This document shows positions 14,744-25,500 of a stretch of 64,000 nucleotides of DNA, piece after piece. Position numbers and translations under genes: made by a program. Under the pieces are notes generated by a model. That model did not search any database. It saw nothing but the letters and a program-made list of their open reading frames with translations, and was not told where the DNA came from. Origin of the DNA: Verticillium longisporum. Taxonomy: Eukaryota; Ascomycota; Sordariomycetes; Glomerellales; Plectosphaerellaceae. The DNA is taken from the NCBI GenBank assembly GCA_019188255.1, contig JAETXT010000004.1, forward strand, positions 868,001-932,000. Reading direction: 5' to 3'. Numbering within the stretch: the stretch's first letter is position 1; each line of letters starts with the position of its first letter.

Positions 14744-16339
14744 ATGCCCAAGCTCCCTTCGTTGCTACCCGCGGCCGTTTCGCAACCTCTGTACCGCAGC
14801 ACAGAGCTCGTGCGCGGCGCCGTGGGAAGCTTGACCTGGGGCCCGGCCCTCGCCGTTGCAAAGCCCGCCATCCTGTCTGCCTTCTCCACCATCGAAAAGG
14901 GCACATTGCTGCTCGTCGACAAGCCGGCCGAGACGAGGACTGTCTTTGGACAGAAACTGGGCGCAACGAAGCAGATCGTTCGGGAGACGACGCCGCGCCG
15001 CGCCGATGCCGTACCCCGCGTCGAGCTCGTCGTCAAGAGCGATGCCTTCTGGATGCGCCTGTTCTTGTTCGCCGACATGGGGTTCGCAGAGGCGTTCATG
15101 CTTGGCGAGGTCGAGTGCGAGGATCTGACAGCCTTCTTCCAGGTGAGCAGCCATTGGGTGTATGGAAGAGATGTGGAATTTCTGACTCGCGACGGCAGCT
15201 CTTCATTGTGAACCGAGAAGCCATGGGCAATGGCACGACCTGGATCTCGAGCTTCTCCTCCGCCATCTCGAGCTTGGCGCGCACGACGAACACGCTGTCC
15301 AACGCCCTCCTCAACATCTCGGCCCACTACGACATTAGCAACGACATGTTTGCCGCCTTTCTCTCACCAGACATGACGTACTCGTGCCCGATCTGGAACC
15401 CCCACCCTGATCCCAGCGCTCCAGAGGAGACACTGGAGGCGGCCCAGATGACCAAGCTCCACCGCTTCATCGAGGGCGCGCATCTCAAGGCTTCCGACCA
15501 CGTTCTCGAAATTGGTACCGGCTGGGGCTCCTTCGCCATCGAGGCTGTCAAGACGACCGGGTGCCGTGTGACAAGTCTGACGCTGTCAAAGGAGCAAAAG
15601 GTGTTGGCCGAGGAGCGCATTCGTGATGCTGGACTCCAGGATCGCATCGAGGTTCTGCTCATGGACTACCGCGCCCTGCCGACGCCGGAGAAGCCGTACG
15701 ACAAGATTGTCTCGATTGAAATGCTCGAGGCCGTGGGCCAGGAGTTCTTGGGCACCTATTTTGCGTGCATTGACCGGCTGCTGAAGAAGGAGGGCGGCAT
15801 TGCCGTGTTCCAGTGCATCACCATGCCCGAGGGGCGCTACGAGGCGTACGCCAAGACGGAAGAGTATGTGCAACGAGGGACCGCCTTGGTGAAGGTAAAT
15901 TGACTAACTTGGGCGCCAGTTTTATCAACCACTATATTTTCCCCGGCGGCCACCTCCCGACCATCACGCAGCTGCTGAATCACATTGTCACCGAGTCGAA
16001 GGGCACTCTCATCACAGAGAAGGTCGAGAACATTGGTGGCCACTACGCCAAGACGCTGCGGCTCTGGAAGGAAGCGTTCATGCGCAACTTTGACGCGACG
16101 ATCAAGCCGGCGCTCCTGAAGGAACATCCCGAAATGTCGGAGGACGGTGTCGACGTGTTTAGGAGGAAATGGGAGGTAAGAAATCGACGCTCTCTACGTC
16201 ACTGGCATGACTCAAGCTAACTTGGCAGTACTATTTCACATACTGCGAGGCTGGCTTCGCGACGAAGACGCTGGGCGATGCGATTATCACCGTGGGCAGG
16301 GAGGGCGCTCTGGAGTTAATGGAAGGCATTCCACTGTGA
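14744..16339 (+). CDS. Cyclopropane-fatty-acyl-phospholipid synthase-like SAM methyltransferase
   Basis: Predicted S-adenosylmethionine-dependent enzyme of the CFA synthase/mycolic acid methyltransferase family, which modifies unsaturated acyl chains of membrane lipids. Exons 14744-15142, 15199-15863, 15920-16175 and 16229-16339 give 476 residues, all GT-AG and in frame. Visible: an N-terminal fungal extension with DMGFAEAFMLGEVE; YDISNDMFAAFLSPDMTYSC; SAM-binding motif I VLEIGTGWGSFAIEA (about residue 235); SIEMLEAVG, carrying the family's catalytic-region Glu; and after the second intron HYIFPGGHLPT with the C-terminal RKWEYYFTYCEAGF. The substrate cannot be read from sequence; plain cyclopropane synthesis and other acyl-chain methylation are both possible. 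It is tail-to-tail with REX4, 151 nt apart. Confidence 0.9.
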
Positions 16340-16490
16340 TGAACAGGGGGAACAGGCACTGGCGGGCGTTTGGGCGTTTGTAGATCTTGTCAAGCTCGAA
16401 TTGGCAATTTTCAATTTGAAAAGGGGGTATTTATGCCGCTTTACCTGTCCATCCATCATCCCTCGCTTCAGGGTAAAGTGGTTGAACTTT

Positions 16491-17513
16491 CTATTTCTTC
16501 TTCTTCCTAGGCTTCTTTGCCGCACTCCTGGCCCCCGGCGCAAAAGTCGGGAAGCGATTCGTATTGTCGACATCAAACGCCGGCTTATGTCTCCTGAAAA
16601 GCGCCATGGTCACCTTGGCATCCTCGACGCTAGAGTGCGCCCCCTGCTGGATCTCGACCTTGAGAATCTCCCCAGCCAACTTCCGCAGCGCAGGCTTCTT
16701 CCCGTTGCCGTATTGCCGAAAGCCGGGAAACTTGGATGTGTCGCGAATGTCCTTGATCGAGTGGGTCAGCTGGAGGGCGTCGAGGTCGTGCTTGACGTCG
16801 TGGCCGATGAGGGTCCTGTCCTGGAGCAGCTCGGCGACCTCGGCCTGGACGTCCTCAAAGTCGCGCGCGAGGCGCATCTTGCGCGGCGCGATGCCGCTGA
16901 CGGCCGTGCGCCAGTCGGTCACCCTCTCCCGCGGGCGCACAAAGCTGTCGTAGACCTGGCGGCCGTGGAAGTCGACGAGGCTCACGCGCGCCAGCACCGA
17001 CTCGTGCCCGCCCTCGCCGACGCCGACCATCTCGCAGTCCATGGCGACGTACTTGCCGACGTCGAGGCCCGGCGTGCGCCCGGCGTTCTCCTTCTCCGGC
17101 TCGGCGAGCATGGCGTTGCCGGGCAGCCCGAGCCCGTACGCCTCGGCCAGCGACTCGGCCGACACGTCGTTCTCGGCGGCCCAGGCGGCGAGGGACGGCG
17201 ACGGCCCCGTGCGCGCCGGGGCCGCCCCCCTGGGCGACTGCGCGGCGCCCATGCGCGCGGCGAGGTCGGCGGGCACGCGGCGGGCCCGGGCCGCGGCCGA
17301 GGGCGGCGGGCGCGGTGTGACGGTGGTGCTGGCGCTGGCGGCTGCCGTCCTGGAGACGACGGGCTTCTTCTGCTTCTTGGCCGCCGAGGCGAGGCCTTTG
17401 CCCGAGGCTTTCCGCTTGAGCGTGCTTGGCGTTTTGCCGTCTGGTTGGGAGGACGACTCGGCCTGGATGTGAGCCTGCAGCTGCTTCCAATTTGAGGAGA
17501 GCTCGCGTGCCAT
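16491..17513 (-). CDS. REX4: RNA exonuclease 4 (Rex4), DEDDh family
   Basis: Nuclear 3'-5' exoribonuclease linked to pre-rRNA processing. Single exon of 340 residues. The N-terminal 150 residues are Lys/Ala/Pro-rich with basic patches (KRK, KKQKK) suiting nuclear or nucleolar targeting. The exonuclease domain runs from about residue 153 with all DEDDh residues: D159 and E161 in MDCEMVG, D239 and D243 in GHDVKHDLDAL, and H293 and D298 in HSSVEDA. The extreme C-terminus is another basic tail (AKKPRKKKK). The length fits fungal Rex4. Its start faces that of ESA1 across a 450-nt shared upstream region. Confidence 0.92.
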   Translation of the reverse strand: MARELSSNWKQLQAHIQAESSSQPDGKTPSTLKRKASGKGLASAAKKQKKPVVSRTAAASASTTVTPRPPPSAAARARRVPADLAARMGAAQSPRGAAPARTGPSPSLAAWAAENDVSAESLAEAYGLGLPGNAMLAEPEKENAGRTPGLDVGKYVAMDCEMVGVGEGGHESVLARVSLVDFHGRQVYDSFVRPRERVTDWRTAVSGIAPRKMRLARDFEDVQAEVAELLQDRTLIGHDVKHDLDALQLTHSIKDIRDTSKFPGFRQYGNGKKPALRKLAGEILKVEIQQGAHSSVEDAKVTMALFRRHKPAFDVDNTNRFPTFAPGARSAAKKPRKKKK

Positions 17514-17963
17514 GGTCTTGGGGAAGGCGTTTCTTTGCTGGTGGATGAGAACTCAGACGGGCATGCTGTTTGAGTTCTTGCTAGGGACTTTGTTTGTGTT
17601 GTTTCCCAGTGGAAGCAGTAAATTTTGCATGAGAGCCCAGGAGAAACGATCTGTGTTGGATGATGAAAATGAAGATGATGAAAGTGAAGATGGTGAAAAT
17701 GAAGATGGAAGTTCTTTCCAGAGCGTCTTGAAAAGCGGGAATGCATGTACCGGGGTCTCCATGCAGGGATCCTCGCCGCTAGCCTGACCGCCCTCGCCCT
17801 CGCCCTTGTAGTGGCGGGCGGCCATTTTCTGCCGCGACCGCCCATCTAAACTTCGAGAAGATGCGGCGCAACTCCATCTTTCCCCCATCATGACCACCAA
17901 ACAAGACACATACCGCACAACTTCGAATTCATCAAGGGAACCACAACCACGACCGGTTCCATC
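17514..17963. promoter_or_regulatory. Divergent promoter region between REX4 and ESA1
   Basis: A 450-nt interval between two outward-pointing start codons. It includes a purine-rich GATGAAAATGAAGATG-type repeat tract at about 17660-17710. No TATA box stands out near either start. That it drives both genes is inferred from layout. Confidence 0.5.
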
Positions 17964-19532
17964 ATGACGCAGCCCGAGCCGACTGTCGGCAACGATGGCC
18001 CTCGCCAAAAGGGCCGCGCGACGCCCGAGACGATCAAGGTCGGCTGCATCGCTTGGGTCGAGAAGAACGGCGTGCCCCGCCGCGCCGAGATTCTCAGCAT
18101 CAAACAGACCAAGAGCGGGCGGCAGTTCTACTGCAACTTTGACAACTTCAACAAGCGTCTCGACGAGTGGGTGCCGCTAGCGCGTATTGATTTCGACCAG
18201 GACGTCGAGTGGCCCGGCGTCGAGAAGGAGAAGCCGGCCAAGGACACGAAGAAGAAGGGCGCCGTCGCGACGTCGAAGAAGACCCAGGGCAACAAGAAGG
18301 CGCAGAAGAGGCCCGGCAAGAGGGAGCAGTCTGTGGCGTCGGCGTCCGAGGTCAATACGCCGCAGCATCCATGGACCGATTTCGTTGATTCGCAGCAGGG
18401 CCGCAAGGCCACGCCGGCCGAGGAGAGTCAGGCGCCGACGCCCGCTGCTGCGGATACCACCTCGACACCCGCTGCAGGTGGTGACGAGATGGAGGTGGAC
18501 GGCGAGGACGGTGCTGCCGCGGCGGACCAGAAGAACGGCGAGGCCAACGGCGAGGCCAACGGCGAGGCCAACGGCGAGGCCAACGGCGAGGCCAACGGCT
18601 TCAGCCGCGACGCCGAGATTGAGAAGCTCAGGACACACGGCAGCATGACGCAGAACCCGGCCGAGATTTCTCGAATCCGAAACATCTCCAAAGTGCAGTT
18701 CGGCAAACACGATCTGTTTCCTTGGTACTTTTCGCCGTACCCCGAAATCTTTGGCGTAGAGGATGTCATGTACATCTGCGAGTTCTGTCTGGGATACTAC
18801 GGGGACCTCAAGTCGTTCACGCGGCACCGCATCAAGTGCACCCTGCAGCACCCGCCTGGCAATGAGATTTACCGTGACGATACGATTTCCTTCTTCGAAA
18901 TTGACGGGCGAAGGCAAAGGACATGGTGTCGCAACCTCTGTTTGCTGTCGAAAATGTTCCTTGACCATAAAACGCTCTACTACGACGTCGACCCATTCCT
19001 CTTCTACGTCATGACGATCAGAGACGACAAGGGCTTTCACTTTGTTGGTTACTTCTCCAAAGAAAAGGAAAGTGCAGACGGTTACAACGTGGCTTGTATT
19101 CTCACACTACCGCAATACCAGCGAAGAGGCTACGGCCGACTTCTCATTCAGTTCTCGTATGAGCTCTCCAAGATTGAAGGCCGCCTCGGTTCTCCCGAGA
19201 AGCCCCTGTCCGATTTGGGTCTTCTCAGTTACAGACAGTACTGGGGTGAGAACATCATTGATCTGCTGCTCGGACTCAATGAGCGCGAAGACAAGGCGAC
19301 CATCGAGACCATCTCTACGCAACTGTCAATGACGACGCAAGATGTCGAGCACACACTCGGCGCACTGAGGATGCAGATTTACCACCGCGGCGAACACAAG
19401 ATTGTGATTCCGGAAAAGCTGGTGCAGCAGAGGGAGAAGCAGAAGCTGAAGAAGAGGCGCCTCATCGATCCAGCGCGGATACAGTGGAAGCCTCCCGTCT
19501 TCTCCGCATCGAGTAGGACGTGGGCATGGTAG
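17964..19532 (+). CDS. ESA1: MYST-family histone acetyltransferase Esa1 (NuA4 catalytic subunit)
   Basis: Catalytic subunit of NuA4, acetylating histones H4 and H2A in the nucleus. Single exon of 522 residues. A chromo/Tudor-knot domain lies at about residues 24-85. A variable Lys/Ala/Glu linker follows, including five tandem GEAN repeats (about residues 191-210). The MYST domain occupies about 225-510: C2HC zinc finger CEFCLGYYGDLKSFTRHRIKC, catalytic Cys378 in NVACILTLP, acetyl-CoA loop QRRGYGRLL (386-394) and the general-base Glu412 in SPEKPLSD. All key residues are present. Assignment as ESA1 rather than SAS2/SAS3 rests on the chromodomain plus the close MYST match. Confidence 0.95.
   Translation: MTQPEPTVGNDGPRQKGRATPETIKVGCIAWVEKNGVPRRAEILSIKQTKSGRQFYCNFDNFNKRLDEWVPLARIDFDQDVEWPGVEKEKPAKDTKKKGAVATSKKTQGNKKAQKRPGKREQSVASASEVNTPQHPWTDFVDSQQGRKATPAEESQAPTPAAADTTSTPAAGGDEMEVDGEDGAAAADQKNGEANGEANGEANGEANGEANGFSRDAEIEKLRTHGSMTQNPAEISRIRNISKVQFGKHDLFPWYFSPYPEIFGVEDVMYICEFCLGYYGDLKSFTRHRIKCTLQHPPGNEIYRDDTISFFEIDGRRQRTWCRNLCLLSKMFLDHKTLYYDVDPFLFYVMTIRDDKGFHFVGYFSKEKESADGYNVACILTLPQYQRRGYGRLLIQFSYELSKIEGRLGSPEKPLSDLGLLSYRQYWGENIIDLLLGLNEREDKATIETISTQLSMTTQDVEHTLGALRMQIYHRGEHKIVIPEKLVQQREKQKLKKRRLIDPARIQWKPPVFSASSRTWAW
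18534..18593 (+). repeat. Five perfect copies of a 12-nt unit inside ESA1
   Basis: AACGGCGAGGCC is repeated five times without a mismatch, encoding NGEA repeated in the linker between chromodomain and MYST domain. Perfect identity at third codon positions indicates recent slippage expansion. The unit keeps frame, so copy-number change alters only linker length. Confidence 0.95.
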
Positions 19533-19603
19533 ATGACATGACGCGGCTGGTCAGGAGTTTGTCCCATAGTTAATGATACCCCTTTTTCCTATTGAAGTTC
19601 GGT

Positions 19604-20455
19604 CTACGTCTCCGGCTCCAGGTCAATCCAGAGCTCGACGCCTTCGGCAATCTCGCCTCCAATCCTCTTCGCCTCGGTCCCCCGCTCGGTCAAAATCGTC
19701 AACTTGATTTTCTCCTTCCCACCGGCCGCTGTCCCATCCCGAACCCTGACGCGAAGCGCACTCGGAGGACCTTCCGGCGCCGCCAGGTCCCAGACCGTCC
19801 ATCCATCCTCGTCCGGGCGCCCCTCCACCCCCTGAATAAGAGCGTAGACCTCCAGCGCCTCCCGCGACGAAACGCTCACGTCCAAGGCCCTGACGCCCTT
19901 GGCGCCGGACGGGTGCCGCACGTTCCCGGGCTCGTGATACGGCACACGCAGCCGCCGGTCCGTGCGATCCAGGCACCAGAACGGCAGCTCGCCGCGCGTA
20001 AAGGGCACCGACGGCGCCGCCGCCTCAGGGAACGAGGTCGCCCACCTGATCTCCGTGCCGTCCTTCTGCGTGCGGCCGCCCGTCTTGGGCGCGGGGTAGC
20101 GCAGCGGCGCGGACGCGTCGGCCGCGATGCGTTGGCGGATCGGCGCGAAGAGCGCCTCGAGCGTGGCGCTGCTGGCGGGGCCCGCGGCTAGGCTGAAGGC
20201 GTAGTCGACGAGGTGGCCGTCGGGCTCGCGGCCCCAGGGGTGGCTGGCGCGGTCGTCGGGGGGGACGTGGGGCAGGAAGGCGATGAGCTCGAGGTAGGTC
20301 CCGTCCGGGAGGAGGACGAGGGTGTTGGCGGGGCGGTTGCCCGCGTGCTGGCCGCCGGGATAGAGGTGGAAGGCGGAGCGGAGCCATGCGGGCGGGGAGA
20401 TGAGGGCGGCGTGGGGGAGGAGGATGACGAGGTGGTCGAGGAACGGAGCGGACAT
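19604..20455 (-). CDS. Glyoxalase-like domain protein (vicinal oxygen chelate superfamily)
   Basis: Single-exon protein of 283 residues resembling the fungal and bacterial glyoxalase-like (Glyoxalase_3) family. Visible: LDHLVILLPHAAL at the start, GGQHAGNRPANTLVLLPDGTYLELIAF (supplying the usual His and Glu metal-ligand candidates), and a second module with RGELPFWCLDRT and YHEPGNVRHPSGAKGVRALDVSV, repeating the beta-alpha-beta pattern. It probably binds a metal and acts on a small organic substrate, but the substrate is unknown. The end is convergent with ESA1, only 71 nt away. Confidence 0.75.
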   Translation of the reverse strand: MSAPFLDHLVILLPHAALISPPAWLRSAFHLYPGGQHAGNRPANTLVLLPDGTYLELIAFLPHVPPDDRASHPWGREPDGHLVDYAFSLAAGPASSATLEALFAPIRQRIAADASAPLRYPAPKTGGRTQKDGTEIRWATSFPEAAAPSVPFTRGELPFWCLDRTDRRLRVPYHEPGNVRHPSGAKGVRALDVSVSSREALEVYALIQGVEGRPDEDGWTVWDLAAPEGPPSALRVRVRDGTAAGGKEKIKLTILTERGTEAKRIGGEIAEGVELWIDLEPET

Positions 20456-20530
20456 GGTGGGCTGGCTCTCTGGGAGGGATGGTGTTTCAATGCAGCAACA
20501 GGTACATGGATCTCTCGCGAAGAGGAATCA

Positions 20531-20540
20531 CTTTATAAGG
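20531..20540 (-). promoter_or_regulatory. Candidate TATA box for the glyoxalase-like gene
   Basis: Reads CCTTATAAAG on the minus strand, about 76-85 nt upstream of the ATG at 20455. Position and sequence suit a fungal TATA element; not tested. Confidence 0.35.
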
Positions 20541-21223
20541 CGTTGGGACGTGATGGAGCATGAGATGAGGCGAGGCCCCGCTGCAATGGTGTCATGCATT
20601 GAACGTTAATCCTCTCGACGAGATGACTCGACCGATCTTCCGAGCACAAGAGTAAAAGTCGACGACGAACTGAAAAACAGCTCGTTACCATTGTCCCATG
20701 CTGGTGCGAAGCGGGGTTCGACGGAACTTAGTCAACTCGTCGTTGAGTTCAAGCTGATGCATGGCGATGCCATTTCCATGCCTGAATCAAGATATGCCAG
20801 ACATGTTGTCTTTTACGTCCGATCGGTACTCTGCCCAAACGAGTTGCATGTCAAAAAGGCGCCGACGCGTGAAGCACGAGGAGGAACGCCAGTTCCGATA
20901 GCATGATCCCGGGCGCCGAACGTCAGATAGATGCCACTTACTTATATTTATAACTTGCTCTTTGACACAGTTTCACCACAGCTAGTTATGGTCAACGAAA
21001 TAAATCTTTACCCCTAGGACCGCAAGACTGAATCCAGATATAATTTGCCCTCACTCAGCTGATATCCATCAAACGGTTATTCGCCTTTAGTATTAGTACA
21101 GTACTGTTACAAAGCAGACGCCTTCTCCGGTCACGCCAAGCTAAGACGGTGCAGCGCAGCGGCGGAGTGCGTCCGAATCCAATGTCGCCAACGCGATGCA
21201 ATAGCTGCGCACCCTTGGGTCAT
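20541..21223. other. Intergenic region, no gene seen
   Basis: About 680 nt, more AT-rich than the housekeeping part of the window. Only short, motif-less frames are present. Confidence 0.5.
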
Positions 21224-21991
21224 CTATTTAGCCATCCATACGGGATCAGCGTCATCTGCCACAGCGTCTTTGAAATCGTGTGCATCCAGCCAGCTATCTG
21301 CCGTTTCCTTCTGGGCGTACTGGGCATAGAACTTATCCAGTGACTGGTTCAATTCTATCCAGTGTTAGCGCCGTAACTTGGCAAGGTGGATAGAGGTGCT
21401 CAGACCTTGTAGCGGCATGCCACGCGATGGCTGAAGTGTGAATCTGGACATGTACTCGTTCATGAGGATGAGATGGCTAGGGATTGGGGTTCCTATTTCG
21501 TTTGCGCTAGGTTATACGGCTATTGCATTCATGGAATCCGCTCCTACCTCGAGCAATGGTGTACACAAATGGCGTGTCAACCTCGTGGCCTTCATCTTCT
21601 CGGTCAAGCATGTAGTCAAAGTGCATGCGAATAAGCTCTTGCATCATAAACGTGTTGGGGAACATGACGGCGCCATTCGAAACTGTCAAGGGTTCAGCCC
21701 TGTGTTCCATGGACGCCGGCCAGACTACCCACCAGATCTGTTGAAGGCCGGATATACAAGACCGCTGGGCTCCACAGTCACCCCCTCTGCAGAGATATCA
21801 TGGGGCCTCTCATCTTTCTCCTTGGAATCGAACAGAGACGAGACGGGCTTAGGGGCGTAGTAGTGAAGAGTGGCAGGGAACGACGAGTATATCGCCTTGG
21901 CTGAAAGTTGTCGTCGGATCACTACTTGCGGTCGGGTTTGGAGGACAGTGCTGCGAGCACGTCTGGAAATGGCGCCAAAGGGACGGTTCAT
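21224..21991 (-). CDS. Tse2-like ADP-ribosyltransferase-fold protein, four exons
   Basis: Predicted member of the fungal family related to the bacterial type VI effector Tse2, which has an ADP-ribosyltransferase-like fold; the fungal role is unknown. Exons on the minus strand: 21991-21733, 21682-21548, 21492-21406 and 21354-21224. Introns are 50, 55 and 51 nt, all GT-AG, and the frame stays open to a TAG, giving 203 residues. Recognition rests on short blocks I associate with this family: FPATLHYY, a PHDISAEGVTVEPSGLVYP stretch, SNGAVMFPN, and a C-terminal block containing SLDKFYAQY. The N-terminus is Arg-rich with few acidic residues and could be a mitochondrial presequence, as in some fungal members. 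No break or premature stop remains after splicing. No adjacent immunity-type gene is evident; the neighbour is a divergent HET gene. Activity and toxicity are not shown by sequence. Confidence 0.75.
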
Positions 21992-22586
21992 GTTCGTTCC
22001 TTAAAGGAGTTGACGCGATGATGAACAGTGCGAAGACACTCATGGGTAGATAACAAATAAATGTTCAACAGGTGTCGGTGCTTGTGCATTATTTCAAGAC
22101 TTGGCTTCCATCGTGGGTAAAAATATGGATGGAACACCAGCAGATGGGGTAGAAGTATCCTGGTGGGCATCCGACACGCTCTCAGGATAGGAAGGGGCTG
22201 AAGTACCACTAATGGCATGCTCATGGAAAACCGTTTGAACCTAGAACCAAATGGTGCATCATAAAGCCGATCTAGGTATTTATCATTCTTGTGACACTCT
22301 GCATTTTATGACATACGTCCTCTTGGAATTACTTGAGTTTGATTGATGGGTCGTAAATGCTTCGCTTGAGGTCGAAATCAAGTTAAAATGTCATGTTCCC
22401 AAGTGTCGAGAGTAAAGGCGCCTGCGCTTACGTTACGCATGCTTCCGAAAGTTGGTGCAAGGGCTCAAAACTGGGCAGTCAAGGCAGTATGCGGCTGACA
22501 GGGAACTTCCTGCGGCAAAGCAACAACCCCGCCGAAGTTCATCGTGAACCAGCATTCATCTATCGGCATCGAGCTCCACAGACAGG
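21992..22586. promoter_or_regulatory. Divergent intergenic region between Tse2-like gene and HET gene
   Basis: A 595-nt interval with the two start codons pointing outward, somewhat AT-rich and without an obvious TATA element or repeat. A shared regulatory region is inferred from geometry only. Confidence 0.4.
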
Positions 22587-25500
22587 ATGGACTACCTTGC
22601 GACACCGAAAAGCTCGAGACTCTCGCGTGTCATTGTACCTTATTTGCCTGGGTTTAGTCTCGATGACGACGAGTTCAGCTCGTACCCATGCCGCGCCGGC
22701 TGCGGACACAAGCAGACTCTAGACATCACACTCCCCGCCCGAAATCTTGCCAGCCTCGCTCAAGAATGGCTGTTCTTCGGGCTTATTGACGGTCTACTCG
22801 GCTGTTCTGTTGAAAGATCTCGATTTATCAGCAGCGATGGGCAATCGATCGATGCCACAGCCTTGCAGGCGATCATGACCCAGGTCACTCTTGAACTCCG
22901 ATCAGCAGACAGCCAAGGGCGTATCAAGACAATCCAGCACAGACTTCACACGGCTGTCGCCGCCAGTAAGAGGCTGGAACGGGTGGTCACGGACGATGAG
23001 CCGAGCATTGCCGTCTTTCTGTCAATCAGAATCCTGACGGACTTCCTCAGCGGCTTCATCGACACTGGCTTGTTGGCCGGAGATTTTTATAGCTTGACAA
23101 CAACTACACTGGCATCGACTCGGGCGCCTCATGTCACAGTGCTTGAGGACGCGTCTGTCAAGCTTGATGAACTGACACCTGTGCAACGACTGCTATTTAA
23201 CCGACTCAAAGGCAACGGCTGGTGTCACTCACAGATCATCACCGTCTTTTGCCGCACCGAGCATCTCATGGTCTACTATCTCAGCTTTCTGGACCGTGAT
23301 GAGGGCCCTGATATAAACCATGGGCCCTGTACCTATCTCCTCTGCAAAGCATACAACACCAGCGCGTCCACCAAGAGCGCGCGTCACGTTGTTGACGGTT
23401 GTCAGTGCGCTTTGATCAGCCTGCCTGAGAAGGAACTCGTGCGCATTATCGAGAGTGATAAGATTCCGCTGGTGAGAATCAAGATGGCGGCGGATGAAGA
23501 AGCTTTCTTGGAACTCGAGGCTTGCTCAACGTTTTCGGATGCGCAATACACAGCCATGTCACATGTGTGGATTGACGGGATGGGCAACCCCGAAAAAAAC
23601 GCACTGCCAACATGCCGGCTCACCAGGATTGCCAAATCCCTATCGTCGCATGACCAACCTGGCGAGAAGTCCATTCAAACGCTCAAACGGAGCCCACTCT
23701 TCTGGATGGATACTCTATGCATTCCTGTGTCTCCACAATATGCCAACATAAGACAGAAGGCCATCAGCAAAATGGCACTTATCTATACTGCAGCCGCCCA
23801 GGTCCTCGTTGTGGATCGTGATTTGGAAAATATGAGCATCTCGGAGCGCTCTACTGCGGAGTTGACGGCGTGGACGGCAACTTCAAAATGGAACACGCGT
23901 TGCTGGACCCTGCAAGAAGGGGTTCTTGCACGGAACTGCCTTTTTCAATTCAAAGACACGGTTGTTCCGATTACTGTTGAGGATCGGTTCGAGCAAGACA
24001 TGAAGATGTTCGCCCATGACAAACCGTTCTGGTATGGCCCTGTGATAGGGGTCTACTGGTTCGGTGAGCGTCTCGGGTGGACCACCATTGCTGCCGGCAA
24101 TCGGTGGATTGACGGACCGCCAATCAACCACGCCACTGTTGCAAATGGTGGGCTGTTCTACGGCACCGAGCCAGCAGAAAATATTACAAAAGACCTGATC
24201 TATCGTGCCTTAAGGCTGGCCACAGGCTCAATCTCGGCTCAGAGGCGACCCTTAGAACGGTTCCGGCACAATGCCGCTCCACCGAGCCCTGAGGTCAAGT
24301 ACCTACGCCTTCTAGATATATGGAACCTCCTCGGTCGACGGCATACCACCAAAGCAGAGGATCTTCCAGACATCATTGCCAATCTGACGGATGTCAGGGC
24401 TTCCCGACTGAGAGACTTTGCTGAGTCGGTTGACAGAATCAAGGTCATTCTTAACTGCATGGATACATTTCCCGCTGAAATCATGTACAACGACTATCCC
24501 AGACCTCGCGCGGGCAAAAACTCCGCCGATCGATGGATTCCCTCGAGTCCTGGACCAGAACAGGCATTCGGAGACGCGCGAGTGTCGCCCAAGCCCGATG
24601 GCCTTCTTGTGCATTCGGGGGCTTGGCCCACGTCGAGGGTCTTGAAGTCTGGAATCTTGTTGACAGAGCCAGGTGCTATGCTTCTATCAACCTTTCGCAT
24701 TCGTATGACCCGGGAAGAAATCAAATTTGAAGTCACTCTGAACTGCCTACTGCCGAAACAGGATGAGTTCTTGAGGAATGAAGGCCAGCAAGCCTGTTTG
24801 ATGCTCGACATACACGTTCCAAAAGTCCAAGGCAAACTCGGTCAGATCACTGATGAGGCGCTGGTTCGCGGAGCCAGGTTATTGCTTCTCTCGTCAAGCG
24901 AATTGGGTAAGAAGCATGGCACTGTTCGAGCAAGGTTCGATTGTCCTCTTCGAGGGGTTGCTCGAGTCTGCAAAGAAGAACAGACTGCCCCTACGATGGT
25001 CGTCCAACCCCCCTTGATCGCTTTACGGGAATTGCCACCCGTTTGCGACACCTTCATAGAGCAATGTGAGTCAGTACTCCTCTTGCACCACAGATGTTCG
25101 TTTTTTGACATGTTTCATAAGCCCTTGATGAAAGGGTTCTAAAGGCTTGCACGAATGGTGGCAAAGACGTCAACATTTCCAGGTACCCAGAAAAGCGACC
25201 AATCATGCGCCAACTGAAGTTTGGTTCAACAAACTTGACAGTCCTTGTTGGGTTGATCATGGTCCTCAAAGCCAAATACTCGTGCGGTCTGCAACGCACC
25301 GTTCTCATGCGACTAGCTGATGTGATTGGGATGAGTGGATCTTTCGTTCTCGTTCATGTCATGCGTTTTATTAGCTACTTGGAGGAGGTCGACATGCTCA
25401 ACAGGCGCAAGGCCATGTTTGAGGAGGGATTGACGCGCGGACAGTTGATTGGCAGTTGGTGGGTGAAGCTGTCACTGATTTTGCTCCCGAATGTGATGCT

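Noticed and set aside
16401..17495. Plus-strand open frame of 364 codons over REX4
   Set aside because: Shadow of REX4, which has all DEDDh residues on the other strand.
21683..21732. Premature TAG in the Tse2-like gene
   Set aside because: The stop lies inside a 50-nt GT-AG intron; removing it restores the family continuation, so the gene is not treated as a pseudogene.
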